64,000 bases of DNA from Micromonospora sp. WMMD882 (GTDB taxonomy: Bacteria > Actinomycetota > Actinomycetes > Mycobacteriales > Micromonosporaceae), in assembly GCF_027497255.1 (NCBI RefSeq), contig NZ_CP114903.1:2542001-2606000 (forward strand). The letters are read 5' to 3'. Positions 1 through 6,722 of this stretch are shown piece after piece. The position numbers were made by a program, and so were the translations under genes. The notes under the pieces are model-generated. The model had not been told where the DNA came from, did no database searches, and was given only the letters and a program-made list of their open reading frames with translations. Position 1 is the stretch's first letter. Each line of letters begins with the position of its first letter.

Positions 1-713
1 CGGGGGGTGAGCACGGCGACGTCGAGGTGGCCGTCGTCCGGCTCGGCCTCGGTGAGCAGGGTCAGCCCGCCCTGGAGCCGGCCGACGTTGGCGATCAGCA
101 CCGAGCGGGCGCGGCGGCGCAGCGGCTCGCGGTCGTCGACGCGGATGGTGACCCGCATCGGCCGGTCCCGCAGGTGTCGGGCGGCCCCCATCACGTACGC
201 GGGCCAGCCGATGCGCGCCTTGGTGGTCTCGGAGGTGTCGGCGAGCATCTGGGCGTCGAAGCCCATGCCGGCCATCACCACGAAGTGGTGCTCGTCGACG
301 GCGCCGACGTCCAACCGGCGGCGTCCGCGTTCGATCGCCACCTCCAGCCCGGCGGCGAGGTCGCCGGAGAGGCCGAGGTTGGCGGCGAGCAGGTTGCCGG
401 TGCCCTGCGGGAGCACCGCCAGGGCGACGTCGGTGCCGACCAGCCCGCTCACGCAGGACATCACGGTGCCGTCGCCGCCGCAGGCGAAGACCACGTCGAC
501 GCCCTCGGCGACGGCCTGTTCGGCCTGGCCGCGGCCGGGGTCGTCGAGGGTGGTCTCGTACCAGATCGGCGCCGGCCAGCCGGCGGCGGTGAGGGTTTCG
601 TCGACGGTGCGACGTAACGTGTCGAGATCGGGCACCTTGACCGGGTTGACCACCACGGCGGACCGCAGCCCGTCCGGTCGCGCCGCGCGCCGCGTGTCCT
701 CTCCAGCTTCCAC
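1..713 (-). CDS. Diacylglycerol kinase family lipid kinase (C-terminus cut by window edge)
   Basis: Reading the minus strand from a GTG at 713 gives a frame that stays open to the left edge (237 codons). It contains the hallmark nucleotide-binding stretch FACGGDGTVMSCVSGL, followed by VLPQGTGNLLAANLGL, which are the GGDGT and PxGTGN motifs of the DAGK/YegS/sphingosine-kinase catalytic domain. These enzymes phosphorylate diacylglycerol or related lipids with ATP at the inner membrane face. The usual length is about 290-330 residues, so roughly the last quarter is missing. The start was chosen because the conserved strand (AVVVNPVKV) begins about 19 residues later. No clear Shine-Dalgarno sequence is seen. 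A CACACT hexamer lies 6 bases before the GTG, which would fit a leaderless start. The exact lipid substrate cannot be read from the sequence. Confidence 0.85.
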   Translation of the reverse strand, partial: MEAGEDTRRAARPDGLRSAVVVNPVKVPDLDTLRRTVDETLTAAGWPAPIWYETTLDDPGRGQAEQAVAEGVDVVFACGGDGTVMSCVSGLVGTDVALAVLPQGTGNLLAANLGLSGDLAAGLEVAIERGRRRLDVGAVDEHHFVVMAGMGFDAQMLADTSETTKARIGWPAYVMGAARHLRDRPMRVTIRVDDREPLRRRARSVLIANVGRLQGGLTLLTEAEPDDGHLDVAVLTP

Positions 714-813
714 GGCGCAAGTGTGCAGCACGACCGCCCTGGCAGCGACCCGACGGCGACCGTCGTTGAACAAACCACAAAAAGGTTTCGGCTCGTCCGG
801 CCGCCCGAGAGGG

Positions 814-1380
814 TCAGGCCGCCGCCCGCAGCGCCGTCTCGACCCGGCGGCGCAGGTCGGTCAGGTCGACGCCGGCGTCGTGGAGCGCCCGGGCGGCGAG
901 CCCGTCGCCCTCGTGGAGCAGGCCGAGCAGGACGTGCTCGGTGCCGATGTGCCGGTGACGCAGGCGCAGCGCCTCCCGCAGGGCCAACTCCAGCGCCTTG
1001 CGGGAGCCCGGCGCGAAGGGGCCCCTGCCGCTTCGCCGCCACCAGCCATCCCGGCGCGGCGGCGGCGGTCGGCGTAGCGCGCCCGGCCCGAAGGACTCCT
1101 CGATCCGGGCTTCGATCGCGGCCAGGTCGATACCGATCTGGCGCAGCGCGTCGGCGTCGTCCTCGCCGGGAACCGCCCCTTGATCGAGGCGTCGGCTGAT
1201 CCGGATCCGCAGGTCGTCGCCGGTGACCCCGGCGTCGGCCAGTAGCCGGGTGGCCAGCGCGTCCCGGTCGGCGAGGAGCGCCAGCAGGAGGTGGTGGGTG
1301 CCGACCGGCTCGCGGTCGGCCTCCCGTCGGGCCTGCCGGACCACCTCGCGGGCACGGTCGGTGAACCGTTCGAACATCAC
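814..1380 (-). CDS. Double Clp_N domain protein without ATPase domains
   Basis: The 188-residue protein consists of two Clp_N half-repeats. The first (about residues 2-75) begins FERFTDRAREVVRQAR and contains THHLLLALL. The second (about 80-185) contains GTEHVLLGLLHEGDGLAARAL. Full ClpC/ClpB proteins follow this domain with two AAA+ modules; here the protein ends right after it, so it cannot unfold substrates itself. Proteins of this shape are seen as adaptors, decoys or regulators of the Clp machinery, and that role is inference. Its start overlaps the stop of the upstream HTH gene by 4 bases, so the two are translationally coupled. A basic linker rich in Pro, Arg and Trp (about 105-120) separates the repeats. 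Confidence 0.85.
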   Translation of the reverse strand: MMFERFTDRAREVVRQARREADREPVGTHHLLLALLADRDALATRLLADAGVTGDDLRIRISRRLDQGAVPGEDDADALRQIGIDLAAIEARIEESFGPGALRRPPPPRRDGWWRRSGRGPFAPGSRKALELALREALRLRHRHIGTEHVLLGLLHEGDGLAARALHDAGVDLTDLRRRVETALRAAA

Positions 1381-1613
1381 GCCTCCCAGGAGCGCTCGAC
1401 CGCCGGTCGCCCGGCGTGTTTCTTGTGGACCGCCTGCCGGCTCACCTCGAGCGCGTCGGCGATCTCCTGCCAGGACCAGCCCGCCCGTCGGGCGTTGTCC
1501 ACCTGGACCACCTCCAACCGCTCCAGCAGCCGGCGCAGAGCGAGCACCGCCCGCAGGCCGACCCGGGGGTCGGCGCTGCCGGCCGCTGCCGCGAGTTCCG
1601 TAGCCTGACTCAT
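1377..1613 (-). CDS. Small helix-turn-helix protein, likely autoregulator of the Clp_N operon
   Basis: The 78-residue protein has a C-terminal helix-turn-helix around residues 45-66: GWSWQEIADALEVSRQAVHK has the shape of a sigma-region-4 or resolvase-type HTH. An N-terminal helical part (RAVLALRRLLERLEVVQVD) may dimerise. It is the first gene of a two-gene operon with the double Clp_N protein (ATGA overlap). The ATG at 1613 lies 6 bases after a TAGATT -10 element, and there is no Shine-Dalgarno, so the mRNA is probably leaderless. Two inverted repeats of the form GTCAA-N6-TTGAY cover the promoter and are the obvious binding sites for this protein as a repressor (inference). HTH plus Clp_N pairs are common in actinomycetes. 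Confidence 0.85.
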   Translation of the reverse strand: MSQATELAAAAGSADPRVGLRAVLALRRLLERLEVVQVDNARRAGWSWQEIADALEVSRQAVHKKHAGRPAVERSWEA

Positions 1614-1616
1614 GCC

Positions 1617-1659
1617 GTCAATCTACGTTGATAGCACCCTCTTGTCAATCCTGGTTGAC
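1617..1659 (-). promoter_or_regulatory. Leaderless promoter overlapped by two inverted-repeat operators
   Basis: On the minus strand TTGACA (1648-1643), a 17-base spacer and TAGATT (1625-1620) form a near-consensus housekeeping promoter. The ATG at 1613 begins 6 bases after the -10 box, so transcription should start at or next to the start codon. Two palindromes lie on it: GTCAA-TCTACG-TTGAT (1617-1632), over the -10, and GTCAA-TCCTGG-TTGAC (1644-1659), over the -35. Their centres are 27 bases apart, about 2.5 helical turns. A dimeric repressor bound at both would block RNA polymerase. Confidence 0.8.
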
Positions 1660-1818
1660 GCCCTGGCGGGCCACCCCGGTGATCCGTACCATCGAAGGTC
1701 GTCTTCGAATTTCCGGACGAACGGTCGCGTCCGGTCTCCTCGACGCCGGGACGGCGCCTTCGACGACCGTCCCGTCCCGACCGCCCTGCGAGGCGGCGCC
1801 CAACCTCGTCGAGTGACC

Positions 1819-1857
1819 GCCGGCCCCCTGCCGAACTGTCCACGGCAGGGGGCCGGC
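1819..1857. terminator. Perfect 14-bp GC-rich stem-loop
   Basis: GCCGGCCCCCTGCC at 1819-1832 is exactly complementary to 1844-1857, with an 11-base loop. No upstream gene on either strand ends here, so it may end a small transcript or act in the 5' leader of the stress-protein mRNA. There is no U-tract, which is usual for actinomycete terminators. Confidence 0.4.
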
Positions 1858-1968
1858 GTCCGCCGGCCGACCGCCGCGCCGGCCCGCCAGTTCCGCGGAG
1901 TCACCCCGACGCCGCCGGTCCCGCCACTACTGTCGGCGGTGGTACCGCGACCCGGGAGGTGACCCGCG

Positions 1969-2787
1969 ATGAGCGCAGCCGCCGACGCTCCCGTGGTGGT
2001 CGGGGTCAGCGGTTCCGAGGAGAGCCTCGCCGTGGTCCGGCTGGCCGCCCGGGAGGCGGCGGAGCACGGCCGCCGGCTCTGCGTGCTGCACGCCTTCGAC
2101 TGGGCGTCCGCCCTGGCCGCGCCGAGCGTCGTCGGGCACCGGGCCGAGGCGGAGCAGGCCATCGCGCGGGCCGTGTCGGTCGCCGACCGGGTCGCCCCGA
2201 AACTGCGGGTGGACGCGCAACTCCTGGAAGGTCCGGCGGTGGCCGGGTTGCTGCGCCGATCCGAGTCGGCCTTCCTGGTCGTGGTCGGCGACGGCGGCCT
2301 GACCAGCCGGCAGTGCGCGCCGGCCGACGCGGCGGCCGTGCAGGTGGCCGCCCGCGCCGGCTGTCCGGTGCTGGTGGTCCGGCTGGCGCCCCCGCCGGAC
2401 GGGCCGGTCCTGGTCGCCCTGGACGGCTCGGCGACCTCGCGGGCCGCCCTCGACTTCGCCTTCGACTGCGCCGGCCGGCACGACGGCCGGCTCCGCGCGG
2501 TGCGCGTGGTCGAGCCCGGGGACGACGCCGGCCGCGGCGAGCAGGACCTCGCCGACGTCGTGGACCGGTGCGCCCGTCGCCACCCCACCGTCGTCGCCGA
2601 GCGGGAGGTGCTGCGCGGCGAACCCGGGCCGGTGCTGGTCGAACAGTCCCGCACGGCCCGTCTGGTGGTCGCCGGCACCCGCGGTGACCAGCCCGGACGC
2701 GGCATGCTCGGCGCGGTCAGCCAGTCCCTGCTCTACCACGCGCCGGCCCCGGTGGCCCTGGTGCGCCGGGTCCTCGACGAGCGGTGA
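1969..2787 (+). CDS. Universal stress protein, tandem UspA domains (first copy)
   Basis: The 272-residue protein has two Usp domains, about 8-140 and 143-270. The second keeps the ATP-binding-type loop GTRGDQPGRGMLGAVSQSL followed by the typical C-terminal strand PVALVRR. The first has lost that loop (VVVGDGGLTSRQCAP instead of G-x2-G-x9-G-S/T), so only one half is likely to bind ATP. The start is set by GGGAGGTG 7 bases upstream of the ATG. Tandem-Usp proteins are signature members of hypoxia/dormancy regulons in actinobacteria. The neighbours (phosphoketolase, a second Usp, Acg-like nitroreductases, DevR-like regulator) support such a role. Their biochemical function is generally unknown. 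Confidence 0.9.
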   Translation: MSAAADAPVVVGVSGSEESLAVVRLAAREAAEHGRRLCVLHAFDWASALAAPSVVGHRAEAEQAIARAVSVADRVAPKLRVDAQLLEGPAVAGLLRRSESAFLVVVGDGGLTSRQCAPADAAAVQVAARAGCPVLVVRLAPPPDGPVLVALDGSATSRAALDFAFDCAGRHDGRLRAVRVVEPGDDAGRGEQDLADVVDRCARRHPTVVAEREVLRGEPGPVLVEQSRTARLVVAGTRGDQPGRGMLGAVSQSLLYHAPAPVALVRRVLDER

Positions 2788-2825
2788 CGGCGGGCGCACG
2801 ACGGGTCGGAGCGCCCACCCGTCCC

Positions 2826-2839
2826 GGGACCAATGGCCC
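2826..2839 (+). promoter_or_regulatory. Putative DevR/DosR-type box upstream of phosphoketolase
   Basis: GGGACCAATGGCCC matches the 14-base GGGAC-N4-GGCCC pattern that recurs in front of other genes of this block. It ends 95 bases before the chosen phosphoketolase start. The GGGAC half is the core of known DevR/DosR sites. That DevR binds here is inferred. Confidence 0.5.
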
Positions 2840-2875
2840 TGAACCCGCCTCCGCGCCCGGACGAAGCTGAGGTTG

Positions 2876-2898
2876 CCGGGACGAAAAAGCCGTTCCGG
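2876..2898 (+). promoter_or_regulatory. Imperfect 23-base palindrome upstream of phosphoketolase
   Basis: CCGGGACG-N7-CGTTCCGG has arms matching at 7 of 8 positions, centred 48 bases before the ATG at 2935. Its presence supports this stretch being promoter or leader rather than coding sequence. It is a second possible regulator site. Confidence 0.35.
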
Positions 2899-2934
2899 GT
2901 GCAGAATCCCCCGACCCGCGAGAGGCTTGCCCAG

Positions 2935-5328
2935 ATGGACACCGCCCTGGATGTGACCGGCCCGCTGACCGACGACGAGCTGCGCCGACTGGACGCCTGG
3001 TGGCGGGCGGCGAACTACCTGACCGTCGGACAGATCTACCTGCTGGACAACCCCCTCCTGCGGGAACCGCTCACCGCCGCGCACGTCAAGCCCCGGCTGC
3101 TCGGCCACTGGGGCACCAGTCCCGGGCTGAACCTGCTCTACGCGCACCTGAACCGGGTGATCGTCGACCGGGACCTGAGCGCCATGTTCGTCACCGGCCC
3201 CGGCCACGGCGGCCCGGCCCTGGTGGCGAACACCTGGCTGGAGGGCACCTACAGCGAGCGGTACCACTCGGTCGGCCGGGACGAGGCCGGCATGGCGAAG
3301 CTGTTCCGCCAGTTCTCCTTCCCCGGCGGCATCCCCAGCCACGTGGCCCCGGAGGTGCCGGGCTCCATCCATGAGGGCGGCGAGCTGGGCTACGCGCTCA
3401 GCCACGCCTACGGCGCCGCGTTCGACAACCCGGACCTGCTGGTCGCCTGCGTGATCGGCGACGGCGAGGCGGAGACCGGGCCGCTCGCCGGTAGCTGGCT
3501 GTCCAACGTCTTCCTGAACCCGGCCCGCGACGGGGCGGTGCTGCCGATCCTGCACCTCAACGGCTACAAGATCGCCAACCCGACCGTGCTGGACCGCATC
3601 GGCGTCGAAGACCTGCTGACGATGATGCGCGGCTTCGGCCACCAGCCGTACCTGGTCGAGGGGGACGACCCGGCCGCCGTGCACCAGGCCCTCGCGGCCA
3701 CCCTGGACCGGGTGGTCGACGAGATCGCCGCCATCCAGCGTCGGGCCCGCTCCGGCGGGTCGGTCACCCGCCCCCGCTGGCCGATGATCGTGCTGCGCAC
3801 CCCGAAGGGCTGGACCGGCCCCGACGTGGTCGACGGCAAACAGGTCGAGGGCACGTACCGGGCGCACCAGGTGCCCGTCGACGCTGTCCGCACCAACCCG
3901 GAGCACCTGGCCGAGCTGGAGCGCTGGCTGCGTTCGTACCGGCCGGAGGAACTGTTCGACGCCACCGGCGCGCCGGTGGCCGAGCTGGCCGCGCTGCCGC
4001 CGACCGGGGACCGGCGGATGAGCGCCAACCCGGTCACCAACGGCGGCGTGCTGCTGCGCGAGCTGGCCCTGCCGGACTTCCGGGCGTACGCGGTGGACGT
4101 GCCCGAGCCGGGCGCGACCGTACGGGGCGCGACCGTCGCGTTGGGCCCCTGGATCCGTGACGTGATCACCGCGAACCCGCAGACGTTCCGGCTGTTCGGC
4201 CCGGACGAGGTCGCCTCGAACCGGCTCGGCGCGGCGTTCGAGGTCACCGACCGGGCGTTCGTGGCCGGCACGGTCCCCGGCGACGACCACCTCTCCCCCG
4301 ACGGCCGGGTGATGGAGGTGCTCTCCGAGCACCTGTGCCAGGGCTGGCTGGAGGGGTACCTGCTGACCGGCCGGCACGGCGTCTTCACCAGCTACGAGGC
4401 GTTCATCCACATCGTCGACTCGATGGTCAACCAGCACGCCAAGTGGCTGAAGGTGACCCGGGGCATTCCCTGGCGGCAGCCGGTCGCCTCGCTGAACTAC
4501 CTGCTCTCCAGCCACGTGTGGCGGCAGGACCACAACGGTTTCTCGCACCAGGATCCGGGCTTCATCGACCACGTGGTCAACAAGAAGGCCGAGGTGGTCC
4601 GGGTCTACCTGCCGCCGGACGGCAACACCCTGCTCTCCACCATGGACCACTGCCTGCGCAGCCGGCACTACATCAACGTGGTGGTCGCCGGCAAACAGCC
4701 CGCGCCGAACTGGCTGACCATGGACGAGGCGATCCAGCACTGCCGGCGCGGCCTGGGCATCTGGGACTGGGCCAGCACCGACGACGGCCAGGAGCCGGAC
4801 GTGGTGCTCGCCTGCGCCGGGGACGTGCCGACGCTGGAGACCCTCGCCGCCGCCGACCTGCTCCGCCGACACCTGCCCGACCTGCGGGTCCGGGTGGTCA
4901 ACGTGGTCGACCTGATGCGCCTGCAACCGCCGTCGGAGCACCCGCACGGGCTGCCGGACAACGAGTTCGACACCATCTTCACCCGCGACCGGCCGGTGAT
5001 CTTCGCGTACCACGGGTACCCGTGGCTGATCCACCGGCTCACCTACCGCCGCGCCAACCACGGCAACCTGCACGTGCGCGGCTACAAGGAGGAGGGCACC
5101 ACCACCACGCCCTTCGACATGGTGATGCTCAACGACCTGGACCGCTTCCACCTGGTCATCGACGTGATCGACCGGGTTCCGGGGCTGGCCGCCCGCGCCG
5201 CGCACCTGCGGCAGCGGATGGTCGACGCCCGGCAGGAGTGCCGGGACCACACCCGCCGCTTCGGCGAGGACGACCCCCGGGTGGCCGAGTGGCGCTGGGT
5301 CCGCGAGGCCGACCCGACGAACCGGTGA
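2935..5328 (+). CDS. xfp: Phosphoketolase (xylulose-5-phosphate/fructose-6-phosphate)
   Basis: The 797-residue thiamine-diphosphate enzyme splits xylulose-5-P or fructose-6-P with phosphate into acetyl-P plus glyceraldehyde-3-P or erythrose-4-P. Family signatures are clear: [19 protein letters not shown] near the N-terminus, [19 protein letters not shown], the ThDP/Mg site [14 protein letters not shown] with NGYKIANPT, and a C-terminal GYPWLIHRL region. The start at 2935 (AGAGG 9 bases upstream) gives the usual family length of about 790-800. The frame extends to an ATG at 2833, but that codon sits inside a regulator-box-like motif and adds an atypical 34-residue tail. In a dormancy block the enzyme would give acetyl-P/ATP without oxidative steps (inference). 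A 19-bp hairpin follows the stop. Confidence 0.95.
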   Translation: MDTALDVTGPLTDDELRRLDAWWRAANYLTVGQIYLLDNPLLREPLTAAHVKPRLLGHWGTSPGLNLLYAHLNRVIVDRDLSAMFVTGPGHGGPALVANTWLEGTYSERYHSVGRDEAGMAKLFRQFSFPGGIPSHVAPEVPGSIHEGGELGYALSHAYGAAFDNPDLLVACVIGDGEAETGPLAGSWLSNVFLNPARDGAVLPILHLNGYKIANPTVLDRIGVEDLLTMMRGFGHQPYLVEGDDPAAVHQALAATLDRVVDEIAAIQRRARSGGSVTRPRWPMIVLRTPKGWTGPDVVDGKQVEGTYRAHQVPVDAVRTNPEHLAELERWLRSYRPEELFDATGAPVAELAALPPTGDRRMSANPVTNGGVLLRELALPDFRAYAVDVPEPGATVRGATVALGPWIRDVITANPQTFRLFGPDEVASNRLGAAFEVTDRAFVAGTVPGDDHLSPDGRVMEVLSEHLCQGWLEGYLLTGRHGVFTSYEAFIHIVDSMVNQHAKWLKVTRGIPWRQPVASLNYLLSSHVWRQDHNGFSHQDPGFIDHVVNKKAEVVRVYLPPDGNTLLSTMDHCLRSRHYINVVVAGKQPAPNWLTMDEAIQHCRRGLGIWDWASTDDGQEPDVVLACAGDVPTLETLAAADLLRRHLPDLRVRVVNVVDLMRLQPPSEHPHGLPDNEFDTIFTRDRPVIFAYHGYPWLIHRLTYRRANHGNLHVRGYKEEGTTTTPFDMVMLNDLDRFHLVIDVIDRVPGLAARAAHLRQRMVDARQECRDHTRRFGEDDPRVAEWRWVREADPTNR

Positions 5329-5331
5329 CGT

Positions 5332-5371
5332 CGGTGGCCGGTGGGCGCGGGGCCGCGCCCACCGGCCACCG
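5332..5371 (+). terminator. Perfect 19-bp stem-loop after phosphoketolase
   Basis: Positions 5332-5350 pair without mismatch with 5353-5371 around a 2-base centre, 3 bases after the phosphoketolase stop and 29 bases before the next ATG. It can act as a terminator or 3' stabiliser that sets unequal expression of phosphoketolase and the Usp gene behind it. No T-run follows. Confidence 0.7.
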
Positions 5372-5400
5372 CCCACCCACGAAACGAGAGGCGGACGGAC

Positions 5401-6261
5401 ATGAGCGACGAGATCCTGGTCGGCTACGACGGCTCCCCCGACGCGTCGACCGCGCTGTCCTGGGCGCTGGACGAGGCCGGCCGGACCGGCCGGCCGGTAC
5501 GGCTGGCGTACGTGTTCGAGTGGCTCACGGTGGCCGGCTGGATCGGCCCCGGCGTCACCCCCGGCGCCTGGCCGGACGAGACGGCCCGCCGGCAGGTGGA
5601 GGAGATGGTCCACCGGGCCGCCACCGACGCCGCCGCCGGCCGCCCCGGGCTGACCGTGACCGCGGAGGTGTTCGACGGGCCGCCCGCCCTGGTGCTGCAG
5701 GAACGCTCCGCCCGGGCGGACCTGCTGGTGCTGGGCAGCCGGGGACACGGCGGCTTCACCGGTCTGCTCGCCGGGTCGACGGCCGTGTCGGTGGCCGCGC
5801 ACGCGCACTGCCCGGTGGTGGTGGTCCGGCCGGACGCCCCGACCGGCGTCGGGAAGCGGATCGTGGTCGGGGTGGACGGGTCGGACCCGTCCCTGGTCGC
5901 CCTCGCCTTCGCGGTGGAACGCGCCGCCCAGCGGGAGGCGCCCCTGCACGTGGTGCGCGCCTGGGCGCCCGCGCAGTGGCGCGCCCAGGGCTTCGACCCG
6001 GACGAGGCCGACGCGGCCGAACGCGCCAGCCTGGACGAGTCGTTGGCCCGGTGGCGCGACACCTTCCCGGACCTGCCGGTGAGCACCCAGGTGGAGTCCG
6101 GGAATCCGGCGTCGGCGCTGGTGGAGGCGAGCCGGGACGCGCAGCTCGTGGTGGTCGGCAGTCGGGGCCGGGGCGGCCTGGCCGGGGCGCTGCTCGGGTC
6201 GGTCAGCCAGCAGGTGCTCCAGCACGCGCACTGCCCGATCGTGGTGGCCCGGGAACGCTGA
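5401..6261 (+). CDS. Universal stress protein, tandem UspA domains (second copy)
   Basis: The 286-residue protein has two complete Usp domains (about 3-142 and 153-285). Both keep the ATP-binding loop G-x2-G-x9-G-S/T: GSRGHGGFTGLLAGSTA and GSRGRGGLAGALLGSVS. Each is followed by the HCPVVVV / HCPIVV strand. It therefore probably binds ATP at both halves, unlike the copy at 1969. The start ATG has GAGAGG about 9 bases upstream. It sits directly behind the phosphoketolase hairpin and may be cotranscribed by read-through. The role as a stress/dormancy protein is inferred from family and context. Confidence 0.92.
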   Translation: MSDEILVGYDGSPDASTALSWALDEAGRTGRPVRLAYVFEWLTVAGWIGPGVTPGAWPDETARRQVEEMVHRAATDAAAGRPGLTVTAEVFDGPPALVLQERSARADLLVLGSRGHGGFTGLLAGSTAVSVAAHAHCPVVVVRPDAPTGVGKRIVVGVDGSDPSLVALAFAVERAAQREAPLHVVRAWAPAQWRAQGFDPDEADAAERASLDESLARWRDTFPDLPVSTQVESGNPASALVEASRDAQLVVVGSRGRGGLAGALLGSVSQQVLQHAHCPIVVARER

Positions 6262-6355
6262 GTCACGTTCACGGGATTCATTCAATCTACAAGCATAAAT
6301 GCAACCGGTTACGCTCCAACTCCCGACGCCACGACCACCGAGAGAGAGCAGCCGC

Positions 6356-6694
6356 ATGCGAAAGGTCATCACCGGTTCGGGCGCCGCCACCCTGGCGACC
6401 CTGGGCCTGATCGTCGCCGTCCCCGGCAGCGCCACCGCCGCCGCCCCCGCCCCCTGGTGCGACAGCGGTGGCTCCAAGTTCGCCTGCGACACCTCCGTGG
6501 GCGGGCCGACCACCTGGACCGTGACCCGCACTGGCACTCCCTACAGCTTCACGGTGAACACCCCCGGTGGGAGCCTGCTGCATGACTGCTCCCCGCAGAG
6601 CTCCCTCACCGTCTCCTACAGCTACGTACAGAACGGGACGACCGTGACCAGCCTGCCCAGGGACGTCTGGTGCAACCCCGGCGAGTGGCCGTGA
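6356..6694 (+). CDS. Small secreted protein, unknown function
   Basis: The protein has 112 residues. A basic start (MRKVITG), a hydrophobic run (AATLATLGLIVAVPGSA) and an Ala-rich AxA region ending about residue 27 form a Sec signal peptide. The mature part (about 85 residues) is rich in Thr, Ser and aromatic residues and has four Cys (WCDSGG, FACD, HDCS, VWCNPGEWP), which could form two disulfides. The start at 6356 is preceded by AGAGAGAG at about 7 bases; an in-frame ATG at 6299 would put 19 extra residues before the signal. No family was recognised. It lies at the end of the stress-protein block, behind an unusually AT-rich stretch (about 6270-6300) that is likely a promoter. Confidence 0.75.
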   Translation: MRKVITGSGAATLATLGLIVAVPGSATAAAPAPWCDSGGSKFACDTSVGGPTTWTVTRTGTPYSFTVNTPGGSLLHDCSPQSSLTVSYSYVQNGTTVTSLPRDVWCNPGEWP

Positions 6695-6722
6695 CCATCG
6701 CCAACCAGCTCCACCGGCCCGG

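Larger units (their letters stand above)
1614..1968. other. Divergent intergenic region with a strong hairpin
   Basis: About 350 bases lie between the HTH operon (minus) and the first stress-protein gene (plus). Besides the operator-promoter at its left end, it holds a perfect 14-base stem (1819-1832 with 1844-1857, loop of 11) of terminator strength, but with no T-run. No convincing coding frame is seen in it. Confidence 0.5.

Noticed and set aside
2833..2934. N-terminal extension of phosphoketolase from the ATG at 2833
   Set aside because: The extra 34 residues are not typical of the family, and the ATG lies inside a box-like motif; an AGAGG site precedes the ATG at 2935.
1927..6537. 1,536-codon open frame on the minus strand
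   Set aside because: It runs antisense through two Usp genes and phosphoketolase, whose protein motifs are unmistakable. Its product is His/Val/Gly/Arg-rich low-complexity sequence typical of GC-rich antisense frames.
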